A DNA stretch of 64,000 nucleotides. Source: Cellulomonas sp. APG4. GTDB lineage: Bacteria > Actinomycetota > Actinomycetes > Actinomycetales > Cellulomonadaceae. Under the pieces are notes generated by a model. It saw only the letters and a list, made by a program, of their open reading frames with translations, searched no databases and was not told the origin of the DNA. Shown here piece by piece: positions 42,827-51,231 of this stretch (its first letter is position 1; the number at the start of each line of letters is the position of its first letter). Location: contig NZ_JAACYI010000003.1 of the NCBI RefSeq assembly GCF_009996735.1, positions 62,001 through 126,000 on the forward strand, in the 5' to 3' direction. The position numbers and the translations under genes were made by a program.

Positions 42827-44168
42827 GCTCGGGCGTCGCACGGTGCAGCATGCGGTGCACCGTGACGTGCATCCAGATCGCACTCACCAGGGTGAGCGCG
42901 AACAGCAGGAAGAACGTGCTCTGCGGCAGGCCCGTCCACTGCTGGAGGTAGGCGAACATCGGCGGGAGCACGAACCCGCCCAGCGCACCGAGCGTGCCGA
43001 CGAGCCCGCCCACCGCGCCGACGTCGGCCGGGAAGTACTCCGGGATGTGCTTGAACACCGCGGCCTTGCCGACGCCCATCGCGACGCCCACCACGAAGAC
43101 CAGTGCGGTGAAGGCCCAGATCCCGAGCTCGTACGGGAGCACCTCGCGCACGCCGTCGGGCTCGTACTGCTCGGGCACCGTGAGCACGATGTGGCCGTAC
43201 GGCATCATCAGCACCCCGGTCGCGACGAGCATCACGGCGAACGTGGCGTAGAGCACGCGTCGCGCGCCGAACCGGTCCGAGAGCGCGCCGCCCACGGGAC
43301 GCAGCAGGCTCGCGGGGAAGATGAACAGGGCGGTGAGCAGCGCGGCCTCGTGCAGCGGCACGTCGAACACGTCGACGTAGTACTTGGGCAGCCACGCCGC
43401 GAGGGCGACGTAGGCACCGAAGACGACCACGTAGTACAGGCTGAACCGCCAGATCCGCACGCTGCGCAGCGGCGCGAGCATCGACGCGAGGGTGCGGTCA
43501 CGGCCCGGTCGGCGATCGTGACGCGGCGTGAGCAGCAGCATCGCGACCGCCATCAGCACGAGCAGCACCGCGTACATGAGCGGGACGAACCGCCAGCCGT
43601 CGAAGCTCAGGCCGAGGATCGTGAGCGACGGCACGGCGGCGATGAGCGCCGGGCCCACGAGCTTGGTGACCGAGGCCCCCACGTTCCCGGCACCGAAGAC
43701 CCCGAGGGCGAACCCCTGCCGCTCGCGCGGGAACCAGGCCGAGTTCCACGCGATGCCCACGCTGAAGGCGTTGCCGGCGAAGCCCGCGAAGAACGCGACC
43801 ACCAGCAGCATGCCGTACGTGGTGACCTGGGAGACGAGGAACGTGGGCACGGCCGTCGCGAGCAGCATGAGCACGAAGACGCGACGCCCGCCCCACCTGT
43901 CGGCCAGCACCCCGGCGGGCAGCCGCCACAGTGCGCCGTTGAGGATCGCGGTCGCCGAGAGCCACGAGAGCTCGACGTCGGTGAGACCGAGCTCGTCACG
44001 GATCGGGATGCCGAGCACGCCGAACATCAGCCACACGGCGAACATGAGGGTGAAGCCGGTGGTCGACAGCACGAGGACGCGCGTGCGGGGCCCGCGCTCG
44101 GTGGCGTCGGAGGGTCCGGGCTCCCTCCCGCTCCGGTCAGCCGGAGTGTGGTCGGCTCGCTGCGGCAC
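42795..44168 (-). CDS. narK: nitrate/nitrite transporter, NarK-type MFS
   Basis: A 457-residue major facilitator protein. The nitrate signature regions are seen: FAGFAGNAFSVGIAWNSAWFPRERQGFALGVFGAGNVGASVTK (helix 5, Gly/Asn-rich) and GVAMGVGKAAVFKHIPEYFPADVGAVGGLVGTLGALGG (helix 11). The conserved helix arginines lie in the NGALWRLPAG and ASLLRPVGG segments. It would import nitrate or export nitrite. No nitrate reductase is in the window. GTG 44168 has GGGGAGG close upstream; the longer frame to 44306 has no helix and is less likely. Confidence 0.88.
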   Translation of the reverse strand: MPQRADHTPADRSGREPGPSDATERGPRTRVLVLSTTGFTLMFAVWLMFGVLGIPIRDELGLTDVELSWLSATAILNGALWRLPAGVLADRWGGRRVFVLMLLATAVPTFLVSQVTTYGMLLVVAFFAGFAGNAFSVGIAWNSAWFPRERQGFALGVFGAGNVGASVTKLVGPALIAAVPSLTILGLSFDGWRFVPLMYAVLLVLMAVAMLLLTPRHDRRPGRDRTLASMLAPLRSVRIWRFSLYYVVVFGAYVALAAWLPKYYVDVFDVPLHEAALLTALFIFPASLLRPVGGALSDRFGARRVLYATFAVMLVATGVLMMPYGHIVLTVPEQYEPDGVREVLPYELGIWAFTALVFVVGVAMGVGKAAVFKHIPEYFPADVGAVGGLVGTLGALGGFVLPPMFAYLQQWTGLPQSTFFLLFALTLVSAIWMHVTVHRMLHRATPELSQAIEEPRA

Positions 44169-44277
44169 GGCGCCTCCCCTGCGTCGGTCGCGCGGGCCGA
44201 CGACGTCGTGGCCCGGCCCGGTCAGCATGGGGGCGGCCGCCACCCCTCGGCAACCGGTGGTCGCCGTGACAAACCGC

Positions 44278-45735
44278 TCAGTCGAGCCCGACGACGACGC
44301 CGGCACCGACCGCCAGCACGCGTTCGCCGACGGCGGCGAGCGACCGCCCGCCGTGGGGCATGGCCACGCGCCAGAGCAGGCTGCCGTCGCGCAGCGAGAT
44401 CGCCGAGACAGTAGGGCCCACGCCGAGGGTCCGGCTCGTCACCAGCACGAAGGTGCCGTCCGAGACGTCGTGCACCGCCACGAGGTCAGGCACCGTGGCC
44501 GCCCAGCGCGGGTCGCCGGTCGCGAGGTCGACGGCACGCAGGCGGTCCTCCCCCGCGAGCACGACCAGTCCCCCACGCCGCACCACGGGCTCGCGCGGGC
44601 CGGAGTCGTAGGACCAGAGCACGCGCGCGTCCTCGACCGCCAGGCCACGCACCGAGGACCCCCACGGCGGCCGCACGAGCACCACGTCGGGCGCGGAGCC
44701 GTCGGACAGCGAGGGTTCGACGACGGTGCCCCGGAGCTCCAGCACACCGCCGTCGTGCACCCACCTGCTCACGGGCGACGACGTCCCGACCGAGCTCAGC
44801 CCCGTGCCGTGCGGCGTGAGGTGGACCGCCGCGCGTGCGCTGCCCGGCGGGACCCAGTGGGCCAGCCGTCTGCCGGTCCCCGCCTCGAGGACGGTCACGT
44901 CGGGCCCGAGCCGCAGGGCGACGCGGTCCCCGGCTGCGTCGAGCAGCGCCGACCGCGGCTGCGCCCCCACGGGTTCCCGGAGCCGCGTGCTCCACGCCGG
45001 GGCCAGCGTGACCGGGTCGACCCGCTCGATGCGCACGTACCCGTCCGCGAGCCGGGCGAGTACGAGCGCCCCGTCGATCGTGTCGAGCGCGAGGTGCCCC
45101 GGTGGGAGACGGTGCCGGGCCAGCACGGTGCCCTCGCGCGCGTCGAGGACGAGCAGCGTGCCCGGGTCCTGCGCGAGCACGCCCGCGTGCCTCGTGGGCA
45201 CGAGCCCACCCGGTGCCTGGCACAGCGCGAGGGGGCGCTGCGGCGTGCCGGCCTCCCACCGGCAGTACAGGGCCGCGGCCTGCGACCTGGGCACCACGTG
45301 CTCCCAGCGGAGGCCGCCGTCACGCGCGTCGTGGGCGCGCACCCGCAGGTCACGCCCGTCGAGGCCCGTGACCAGCAGCACGCCCCCCGCCACCGCCGGC
45401 GCCTGCCCCGCCTCGATGCGCCAGGCCTCCCGCAGGGGTGCGGTGAGGTCCACCACCGACGCGGCCAGGAGGGCGGCCTGGTCGTCCCGACCCCCGACGT
45501 GCAGCGCGGTGGCCACGGCCCCGCCTGCCAGGGCGAGCACGAGGCCCGCGACCGCAGCGCGCGGAGGCCGTCGACCCCGGCGTGCACCCGGGCGGCCGCG
45601 CCGACCCCGCGCACGACGGTCACGCCGACGACCGTCGCTCCCGGCCGCGAGCGGCGACGGCGCGACGGCGCGGGCGTCGAGCTCATCGACGAGCTCGACG
45701 TCGACCATCTCCGGCCGTCCAGGGCTCGTGCCCAT
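44278..45735 (-). CDS. membrane-anchored PQQ-like beta-propeller protein
   Basis: A 485-residue protein. A short cytoplasmic Arg-rich segment (about 30-60) leads to one helix (AAVAGLVLALAGGAVATAL, about 60-78). The rest is repeated blades of PQQ-like type, for example VRAHDARDGGLRWEHVV, LLVLDAREGTVLARH, LRAVDLATGDPRWAATV and AISLRDGSLLWRVAM. Cofactor-binding residues for PQQ cannot be claimed; such proteins in actinobacteria mostly bind partners. Outside location is inferred. The ATG at 45735 has a -10 TATCGT 5 nt upstream. Confidence 0.75.
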   Translation of the reverse strand: MGTSPGRPEMVDVELVDELDARAVAPSPLAAGSDGRRRDRRARGRRGRPGARRGRRPPRAAVAGLVLALAGGAVATALHVGGRDDQAALLAASVVDLTAPLREAWRIEAGQAPAVAGGVLLVTGLDGRDLRVRAHDARDGGLRWEHVVPRSQAAALYCRWEAGTPQRPLALCQAPGGLVPTRHAGVLAQDPGTLLVLDAREGTVLARHRLPPGHLALDTIDGALVLARLADGYVRIERVDPVTLAPAWSTRLREPVGAQPRSALLDAAGDRVALRLGPDVTVLEAGTGRRLAHWVPPGSARAAVHLTPHGTGLSSVGTSSPVSRWVHDGGVLELRGTVVEPSLSDGSAPDVVLVRPPWGSSVRGLAVEDARVLWSYDSGPREPVVRRGGLVVLAGEDRLRAVDLATGDPRWAATVPDLVAVHDVSDGTFVLVTSRTLGVGPTVSAISLRDGSLLWRVAMPHGGRSLAAVGERVLAVGAGVVVGLD

Positions 45736-45740
45736 GGTCG

Positions 45741-45746
45741 ACGATA
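45741..45746 (-). promoter_or_regulatory. -10 element, leaderless start of beta-propeller gene
   Basis: Minus-strand TATCGT, 5 nt before ATG 45735. Confidence 0.45.
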
Positions 45747-45798
45747 ACCCCGCCGGCTCCCGTGCGGCCCTTCCGGGCGGGGAGTGGGCACGGCCGGG

Positions 45799-46851
45799 TC
45801 AGCGACCGCGACGGCCAGCCGTCCAGGCGAGCAGGTCGTCCACGGGCCAGGTGGTGACCACGCGGTCAGGGCCGACGCCGCGTGCGGCGAGCCGCTCGCA
45901 GCCGTCGACGAGCCAGTCGAGCTGACCGGGGGCGTGCGCGTCGGAGTCGACGCTGAACAGGCAACCCACCTCGACGGCGAGGTCGAGAAGGTCGTCGGGT
46001 GGGTCCTGCCGGTCCGGGCGGCAGTTGACCTCGACCGCGACCCGTTGCGCGGCGCACGCCTCGAACACCGCGCGCGCGTCGAACTCGCTCGGGGGGCGCG
46101 CGCGGCCGCGCACGCGGCGGCCGGTGCAGTGGCCGAGCACGTCGGCCTCGCCACCCTCGACGGCCGCGACCATCCGGCGCGTCATCGCGGCCCGTTCCAT
46201 CCGCAGCTTGGAGTGCACGGAGGCCACGACGACGTCGAGGCGCGCGAGCAGCTCGGGGGTCTGGTCGAGCGCGCCGTCGTCGAGCACGTCCACCTCGATG
46301 CCCGCGAGCAGCCGGAACCCCTGCGGTTCGAGCACGGTGTTCATCGCCTCGACCTGACCGATCTGCGCACGCAGCCGCTGCGGCGACAGGCCGTTCGCGA
46401 CGGTGAGCCGCGGCGAGTGGTCGGTCACCGCGAGGTAGCCGTGGCCCAGGTCGAGGGCTGTCAGCGCCATGTCGGACAACGACGCCCCGCCGTCGCTCGC
46501 GAGCGTGTGGGAGTGCAGGTCGCCGCGCACCGCCTCACGGAGCCGCTCGCCCTCGGGAGTGACGTCGGCGAGGGCGGCCGTGCGCTCACGCTCGAGGGTC
46601 GTCAGCTTCTCGGGGTCGTCGCCCGCGAGGACGGTCGCGATCACCCCCGCGGTGCTCGCACCTATGCCCGGGAGCGTGGACCAGTCGCCCGCCCGGGCAT
46701 GCCGCGTCCACGCCTCGTCGTCGAGCTCGCGCAGCGTGTCCCCGGCTCCGCGGTACGCCTTCGAGCGGTACTCGGACTCCTGACGACGCTCGAGCAGGAA
46801 AGCGATGCGGTGCAGCGCCGCGACGACGTCGTCCTGCGTGGTGCGACCCAC
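45799..46851 (-). CDS. HhH-PHP protein (PolX-like, without polymerase domain)
   Basis: A 350-residue protein. The N-terminal 100 residues resemble the helix-hairpin-helix region of X-family polymerases (FLLERRQESEYRSKAYRGAGDTL; LPGIGAST at 60-67). A PHP metallo-domain follows with all expected ligands: DLHSHT (111-116), VTDHS (143-146), GIEVD (Glu186), SVHS (His213), GH (240-241) and SVDSDAH (301-306). In bacterial PolX this domain is a 3'-5' exonuclease / phosphoesterase. The catalytic polymerase palm is absent. It starts 6 nt after the ku stop, so it is the second gene of a ku operon and a candidate end-processing nuclease for end joining; histidinol-phosphatase-like activity is the alternative. 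Confidence 0.8.
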   Translation of the reverse strand: MGRTTQDDVVAALHRIAFLLERRQESEYRSKAYRGAGDTLRELDDEAWTRHARAGDWSTLPGIGASTAGVIATVLAGDDPEKLTTLERERTAALADVTPEGERLREAVRGDLHSHTLASDGGASLSDMALTALDLGHGYLAVTDHSPRLTVANGLSPQRLRAQIGQVEAMNTVLEPQGFRLLAGIEVDVLDDGALDQTPELLARLDVVVASVHSKLRMERAAMTRRMVAAVEGGEADVLGHCTGRRVRGRARPPSEFDARAVFEACAAQRVAVEVNCRPDRQDPPDDLLDLAVEVGCLFSVDSDAHAPGQLDWLVDGCERLAARGVGPDRVVTTWPVDDLLAWTAGRRGR

Positions 46852-46857
46852 GAGGCG

Positions 46858-47907
46858 TCAGGATGCGCGACGGCGCGTGGTCTTCTTGGCCGCGCCCGTC
46901 TTGGCGTCGTCGTCCTTGGGCTTGGTCTTGCTCGCGGACGTCCCGCCCTTGTCCTTGGTGCCCGACGCCGTGGAGCTGCGCGTCCTGCTCTTCGCGGGAG
47001 CGGACTCCTCCTTCGCCTTGCGCGTCGACGTCCGCTTGGCCGTGCCACCGCCCGAGGCCCGCGTGCGCGACGGCGCCTCCTCCTTCTCGGCGGGCTCGGT
47101 CGAACCGGTCGAGCCACCTCGACGGTCGCGCGCCTTCTCGACGCTGCGCTGCAGCGCCGAGAGCAGGTCCACGACCTCGCCGCCACCCTCGTCCTCGCGC
47201 TCACGCTCCGGCCCGGTCGAGACCGTCTTGCCCGAGGTGACCTTGGCCTCGATGAGCTGCTCGAGCGCCTGCTGGTAGGAGTCCTCGAACTCCGACGGGT
47301 CGAAGTCCCCCGCGAGCGACTCGACGAGCGAGGCAGCCATCTGGGCCTCCTGCGGGCGCACCGACACCTCGGCCTCGAGGATCGGGAAGTCCGCGGCACG
47401 CACCTCGTCGGGCCACAGCAGCGTCTGGAGGCAGATCACGTCGTCGCGCACGCGCAGCACCGCCATCGACTCGCGCTGCCGCAGCGCGACCTTGACCACG
47501 GCCATGCGATCGGTGCTCTTGAGGGCCTCGCGCAGCAGCGCGTAGGGCTTGACCGCCGTCTTCTCGGGCTCGAGGTAGTAGGTCTTGCCGAGCATGATCG
47601 GGTCCACCTGCTCGGCCGGCACGAACTCCTCGACGGCGATCTCGCGCTCGGTCGCCAGGGGGAGCTCGTCCAGGTCCTCGTCCGTGAGCACCACCATGCG
47701 GCCGTCGTCGGTCTGGTAGCCCTTGACGATCTCGTCGTTGCGGACCTCCTCGCCGTCCACGCTGCACACCTTGCGGTAGCGGATGCGTCCGCCGTCCTCG
47801 GCGTGCACCTGGTGCAGGGTCACGCTGTGCTCACCGGTCGCGGCATAGAGCTTGACCGGCACGTTGACCAGCCCGAAGGCCACCGCGCCCTTCCAGATCG
47901 CCCGCAT
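46858..47907 (-). CDS. ku: Ku protein, non-homologous end joining
   Basis: A 349-residue DNA-end-binding homodimer. The start MRAIWKGAVAFGLVNVPVKLYAAT is the bacterial Ku signature. Core segments are IRYRKVCSVDGEEV, KGYQ, VLTDEDLDELP, YYLEPEKTAVKPYALLREAL and DFDPSEFEDSYQQAL. After about residue 255 comes a long Lys/Arg/Ser/Thr tail (for example RTSTRKAKEE) of about 90 residues, typical of actinobacterial Ku and thought to bind DNA and aid recycling. ATG 47907 follows GAGGAG. It is divergent from the LigD genes and cotranscribed with the HhH-PHP gene. Confidence 0.95.
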   Translation of the reverse strand: MRAIWKGAVAFGLVNVPVKLYAATGEHSVTLHQVHAEDGGRIRYRKVCSVDGEEVRNDEIVKGYQTDDGRMVVLTDEDLDELPLATEREIAVEEFVPAEQVDPIMLGKTYYLEPEKTAVKPYALLREALKSTDRMAVVKVALRQRESMAVLRVRDDVICLQTLLWPDEVRAADFPILEAEVSVRPQEAQMAASLVESLAGDFDPSEFEDSYQQALEQLIEAKVTSGKTVSTGPEREREDEGGGEVVDLLSALQRSVEKARDRRGGSTGSTEPAEKEEAPSRTRASGGGTAKRTSTRKAKEESAPAKSRTRSSTASGTKDKGGTSASKTKPKDDDAKTGAAKKTTRRRAS

Positions 47908-48033
47908 CGCGCACTCCTCGTCGACCGCTGCCCCCGTCGCAGGAGCACGGACCCCCAGTGTGGCGCAGGACGGCCCGCGTGCCCACAGGGGACGCACGAC
48001 CCGCCGTCGCGCGGGACCTGCCGCGCGGGCAGG

Positions 48034-48999
48034 ATGTGGTGGGTGCAGCCGATGCTCGCGACCAGGGCCGCGACCCTCACCGAGGTGCCGCGCGGGTCGG
48101 ACTGGGCCTACGAGGTCAAGTGGGACGGCGTGCGCGTGCTCGCGGAGACGGGGGCGGGCCGGCTACGCGCGCGCTCGGGCGCGGACGTCACCGCGGCCTA
48201 CCCCGAGCTCGCGGGGCTCACCGAGGTGCCGGACGCCGTGCTCGACGGCGAGGTCGTGGTCATGGCCGACGGCGTCCCGTCGTTCGAGGCCCTCGCCGAA
48301 CGCATGCACGTGCGCGACCGCGCCCGGGCGGCCCGCCTCGCGGCCCGCTCACCGGTGACGTTCATGGCCTTCGACCTGCTCGCGCTCGACGGCCGGGACC
48401 TCACGCGCACCCCTTGGACCGAACGACGCGCGGCGCTCGAGGCGCTCCCGCTGCCCGAGCGCGTGCTGCTCTCCCCCGTGTACCCCGACCTCGACGACCT
48501 GTGGCAGGTGACGGCGGACCACGGGCTCGAGGGGGTCGTGGCGAAACGAGGATCGGCGCGCTACCAGCCGGGTCGGCGCTCGCCCGACTGGGTCAAGGCC
48601 ACGCACCGCGCGACGCGGACGGCGGCCGTGGTGGGCTGGCGCGCCGAGCACGCCGCGACGGGTCCGCGGGCACCGGGCGGTGGGCGAGGACGACTCGGAG
48701 CGGTGCTGCTCGGGGCACCCGACACCGACGGACGCTGGCACCTGCTGGGCCGCGCGGGCAGCGGCCTGGGCGGCGCGCGGGGTGCCGACGTGGCACGGGC
48801 CCTGGCCGGTCATGGACGCGACCACCCCGTGCTCGACGAGCCCGTGCCCGCGGCCGACGCGCGCGGCGCGACCTGGTGCGAGCCGCGCGTCGTCGTCGAC
48901 GTCGCCTACCTGGGCCGCACCCGGGCCGGGCGCCTGCGCCAGCCCGTGGTGCGCGGCCTGCGCACCGACACCGACGTGGACCCGTGGGAGGCACCGTGA
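48034..48999 (+). CDS. ATP-dependent DNA ligase, LigD ligase part
   Basis: A 321-residue ligase. The nucleotidyl lysine is in EVKWDGVR (Lys29), with VLDGEVVV (motif III), FMAFDLLALDG, LEGVVAKR (motif IV) and SPDWVKAT (motif V), then an OB domain. It is a stand-alone ligase domain like the C-terminal part of mycobacterial LigD, without a phosphoesterase domain. The ATG at 48034 is used; GTG 48043 is possible. Its stop overlaps the next start by 4 nt (GTGA), so the ligase and polymerase are made as two coupled proteins. Confidence 0.92.
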   Translation: MWWVQPMLATRAATLTEVPRGSDWAYEVKWDGVRVLAETGAGRLRARSGADVTAAYPELAGLTEVPDAVLDGEVVVMADGVPSFEALAERMHVRDRARAARLAARSPVTFMAFDLLALDGRDLTRTPWTERRAALEALPLPERVLLSPVYPDLDDLWQVTADHGLEGVVAKRGSARYQPGRRSPDWVKATHRATRTAAVVGWRAEHAATGPRAPGGGRGRLGAVLLGAPDTDGRWHLLGRAGSGLGGARGADVARALAGHGRDHPVLDEPVPAADARGATWCEPRVVVDVAYLGRTRAGRLRQPVVRGLRTDTDVDPWEAP

Positions 49000-49877
49000 A
49001 GGACGACGGCCAGTGGGTCGAGGTGGGCGGGCGACGCGTGCGCCTGACCCACCTGGACCGCGTGCTGTACCCCGAGGGGTTCACCAAGGGCGAGATGGTG
49101 CACTACTACTCGCAGGTGGCCGACGCGATCCTGCCGCAGCTGCGCGACCGTCCCGTGACCCGCATCCGTTTTCCCGAGGGCGTGCAGGGCGAGCGGTTCT
49201 TCGAGAAGAACGTGCCGCGGGGTGCACCGGACTGGCTGCGGCACCAGGTGCTGCACGCCTCGCCGGGCACCGACGACGAGGGCACGCAGGTGGACTTCCC
49301 GTTCCTCGACGACCTCGCGGGCCTGGTGTGGGCGGCCAACGCCGGCGCGATCGAGCTGCACACGCCGCAGTGGCGCGTGGGCCCGCGTGGCGGCGTGCGC
49401 ACCCCCGACAGGCTGGTGATCGACCTCGACCCGGGGGCGCCCGCGGGCCTGGACGAGTGCGCCGCGGTGGCGCACGTGGTGGCTGACAGGCTCGCCGAGG
49501 ACGGCCTCGAGCTCACCTACCCGGTGACGAGCGGGAGCAAGGGCATGCAGCTCTACGCCCCGCTCGACGGCCGTCGCACCGCGGTCCAGGTGCGGCAGTA
49601 CGCGCGCGACGTCGCGCACGAGCTCGCGCAGGCGCACCCCCGGCAGGTGGTCGCCAACATGAAGCGCGACCTGCGTCCAGGCAAGGTGCTGCTCGACTGG
49701 TCGCAGAACCACCCGGCCAAGACGACGGTGACGCCGTACTCGCTGCGCGGCCGCGAGCTCCCGCGGGTCGCGGCACCGCGCACGTGGGACGAGATCGGGC
49801 CCGGCCTCACCCAGCTCTCGCCCGACGAGGTGCTGCACCGGCTCGAGGCCGACGGCGACCTGCTCGCGGAGGGCTGA
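48996..49877 (+). CDS. LigD-type polymerase (primase-polymerase) domain protein
   Basis: A 293-residue AEP-superfamily polymerase that fills gaps with dNTPs or rNTPs during end joining. Family marks are THLDRVLYPEGFTKGEMVHYY, the catalytic VIDLDPG (two Asp, about residues 142-144), TSGSKGMQLYAPL and HPAKTTVTPYSLRGRE. It starts with GTG 48996 inside the end of the ligase gene. With ku and the ligase it makes a full minimal end-joining set, but no 3'-phosphoesterase domain is seen in either protein. Confidence 0.92.
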   Translation: MKDDGQWVEVGGRRVRLTHLDRVLYPEGFTKGEMVHYYSQVADAILPQLRDRPVTRIRFPEGVQGERFFEKNVPRGAPDWLRHQVLHASPGTDDEGTQVDFPFLDDLAGLVWAANAGAIELHTPQWRVGPRGGVRTPDRLVIDLDPGAPAGLDECAAVAHVVADRLAEDGLELTYPVTSGSKGMQLYAPLDGRRTAVQVRQYARDVAHELAQAHPRQVVANMKRDLRPGKVLLDWSQNHPAKTTVTPYSLRGRELPRVAAPRTWDEIGPGLTQLSPDEVLHRLEADGDLLAEG

Positions 49878-49885
49878 GCCGGCGG

Positions 49886-49914
49886 GGACGGCCACCGTGG
49901 CCCGACGGCCGTCC
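49886..49914 (+). terminator. hairpin after the LigD polymerase gene
   Basis: Arms 49886-49893 and 49907-49914 pair over 8 bp; alternative pairing to 49919 is possible. Confidence 0.45.
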
Positions 49915-49942
49915 GTCCCGGGCGAGGGCCTGCGGGCCGTGG

Positions 49943-49948
49943 TTGGCT
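49943..49948 (+). promoter_or_regulatory. possible -10 element of CoA-binding protein gene
   Basis: TTGGCT, 6 nt before GTG 49955; weaker match than the others. Confidence 0.35.
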
Positions 49949-49954
49949 GACGGC

Positions 49955-50359
49955 GTGAACGATCCCGCCGTCGTGGAACGCCTGCTCACCACGCCCGCAC
50001 GCTGGGCCGTCGTCGGGCTGTCTACCAACACCGCTCGTGCGGCCCACGGCGTCGCCGCGTACCTGCAGGGGCTGGGGCACACGATCGTGCCCGTGCACCC
50101 GCGCGCAGAGACCGTCCACGGCGAGCCGGGCTACCGCCGGCTCGAGGACGTGCCGGGGAAGATCGACGTGGTCGACGTGTTCGTGAACTCGAGCCGCGCC
50201 GGTGCGGTGATCGACGACGCCGTCCGCGTGGGTGCGACGGCGGTCTGGCTCCAGCTCGCGGTACGCGACCCGAAGGCCGAGCAGCGCGCCCGGGCCGCGG
50301 GGCTCGACCTCGTGACCGACACGTGCCCGCGCATCGAGGGCCCCCGCCACGGCCTCTAG
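49955..50359 (+). CDS. CoA-binding domain protein, YccU-like
   Basis: A 134-residue Rossmann-like protein of the CoA_binding_2 family. Landmarks are ARWAVVGLSTNTARAAHGVAAYLQGLGHTIVPVHP, VDVFVNSSRAGAVIDDAVRVGATAVWLQLAV and DTCPRIEGPR. Function is not known beyond nucleotide or CoA binding. GTG 49955 gives the expected N-terminus. It lies directly downstream of the LigD genes but with a terminator between. Confidence 0.83.
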   Translation: MNDPAVVERLLTTPARWAVVGLSTNTARAAHGVAAYLQGLGHTIVPVHPRAETVHGEPGYRRLEDVPGKIDVVDVFVNSSRAGAVIDDAVRVGATAVWLQLAVRDPKAEQRARAAGLDLVTDTCPRIEGPRHGL

Positions 50360-50386
50360 ATCCCCGGATCTCGCCGGAGGGCTTCT

Positions 50387-50743
50387 CTAGGCGTCGGGTA
50401 CCGCGCGCGAGAGCACGTCCCGGAGGAGCTCCTCGTCGCGGTGGATGTGCGCGAGCTCCGCGCCGACCTCCTCGAGGGCCTCGCGGGAGCCGCGCACGAG
50501 GAACATCCCGGCCTCGGGGTCGTAGCTCAGCTCGTCCTCGAGGTGGGGCAGACGCTCGGCCACGAGCGCACGCGCGACCGACGTCCAGTCGTAGCCGTCG
50601 CCCTTCCACGCCCCCTCGTCGCCGTGCTCCGCGAACACCTCGGCACGCTCCGCCATGCCCTCACCCGAGAGGACCACAGCGTCGTAGGTCTCGTCGCCGA
50701 TCAACCTGAACGGCGCGAGGGCGCCACCTGCGTGATCCGTCAT
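50387..50743 (-). CDS. Imm51-like family protein
   Basis: A 118-residue acidic soluble protein. GDGYDWTSVARALVAERLPHL and LSYDPEAGMFLVRGSREALEEVGAELAHI resemble the Immunity protein 51 family, which has a Trp after GY/D and a DPEaGMF core; this is recalled from the family and not tested. Imm51 members are predicted antidotes to polymorphic toxins, but no toxin gene is next to it here. ATG 50743 has GGAGGGTGG upstream. Orphan immunity or a housekeeping function are both possible. Confidence 0.5.
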   Translation of the reverse strand: MTDHAGGALAPFRLIGDETYDAVVLSGEGMAERAEVFAEHGDEGAWKGDGYDWTSVARALVAERLPHLEDELSYDPEAGMFLVRGSREALEEVGAELAHIHRDEELLRDVLSRAVPDA

Positions 50744-50780
50744 GTCCACCCTCCGGCGCGTCCGCGCACCCCTGCTCGGC

Positions 50781-51188
50781 TCACCACATGTCGCGCGGCA
50801 GGGGCGAGCTCTTGGCGAGGAGCGACGCGAACTGCTCCGCCACCATCGCTGCGTACCCCTCGCGGTGCTTCTTCGGGATCTGGGACGCGACGCCCTCGAA
50901 CCACGCGAGGTACTCACGCTGCCAGTCCTTGACCTGGTCGGTGTAGATCGACAAGCCATGGATGGCGGGGTCCTCGGTCGCGAGCGCGTTGAGCGCGTGG
51001 ACGTAGCCCATGAACCCGCAGTCGGGATGCGTGAGCCGACCGTCGCGCATCAGCTCCAGCTCCTCGGCGATCCTGGCCTTGATGTCGTCCATGAGCCGGC
51101 CGTAGAAGATGCGGGTGTTCTCCCCGTCGAGCGGGTGCGTCCCGAAGATCAACGATCTCTCCCTCGTCACGATCGAGGTGATGATCAT
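50781..51188 (-). CDS. hypothetical protein
   Basis: A 135-residue soluble, mostly helical-looking protein with tryptophan- and tyrosine-rich segments (IFYGRLMDDIKARIAEELELMRDGRL, YTDQVKDWQREYLAWFEGVASQIPKKHREGYAAM). A central PDCGFMGYVHALNALATEDP is distinctive. I do not recognise a family. The ATG at 51188 is the first plausible start; upstream in-frame codons are arginine-rich shadow of other frames. It lies between glnE and the Imm51-like gene, on the same strand as both; 37 nt separates it from the latter. Confidence 0.55.
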   Translation of the reverse strand: MIITSIVTRERSLIFGTHPLDGENTRIFYGRLMDDIKARIAEELELMRDGRLTHPDCGFMGYVHALNALATEDPAIHGLSIYTDQVKDWQREYLAWFEGVASQIPKKHREGYAAMVAEQFASLLAKSSPLPRDMW

Positions 51189-51231
51189 GGTCGTGGTCCA
51201 GGTCCCGGCGCAAGGACCACCGTGCCCGGCC

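Noticed and set aside
45799-46851. The PHP protein as histidinol phosphatase.
   Set aside because: The HhH region and the 6-nt spacing to ku fit a DNA end-processing role better; no his genes are nearby. Not fully excluded.
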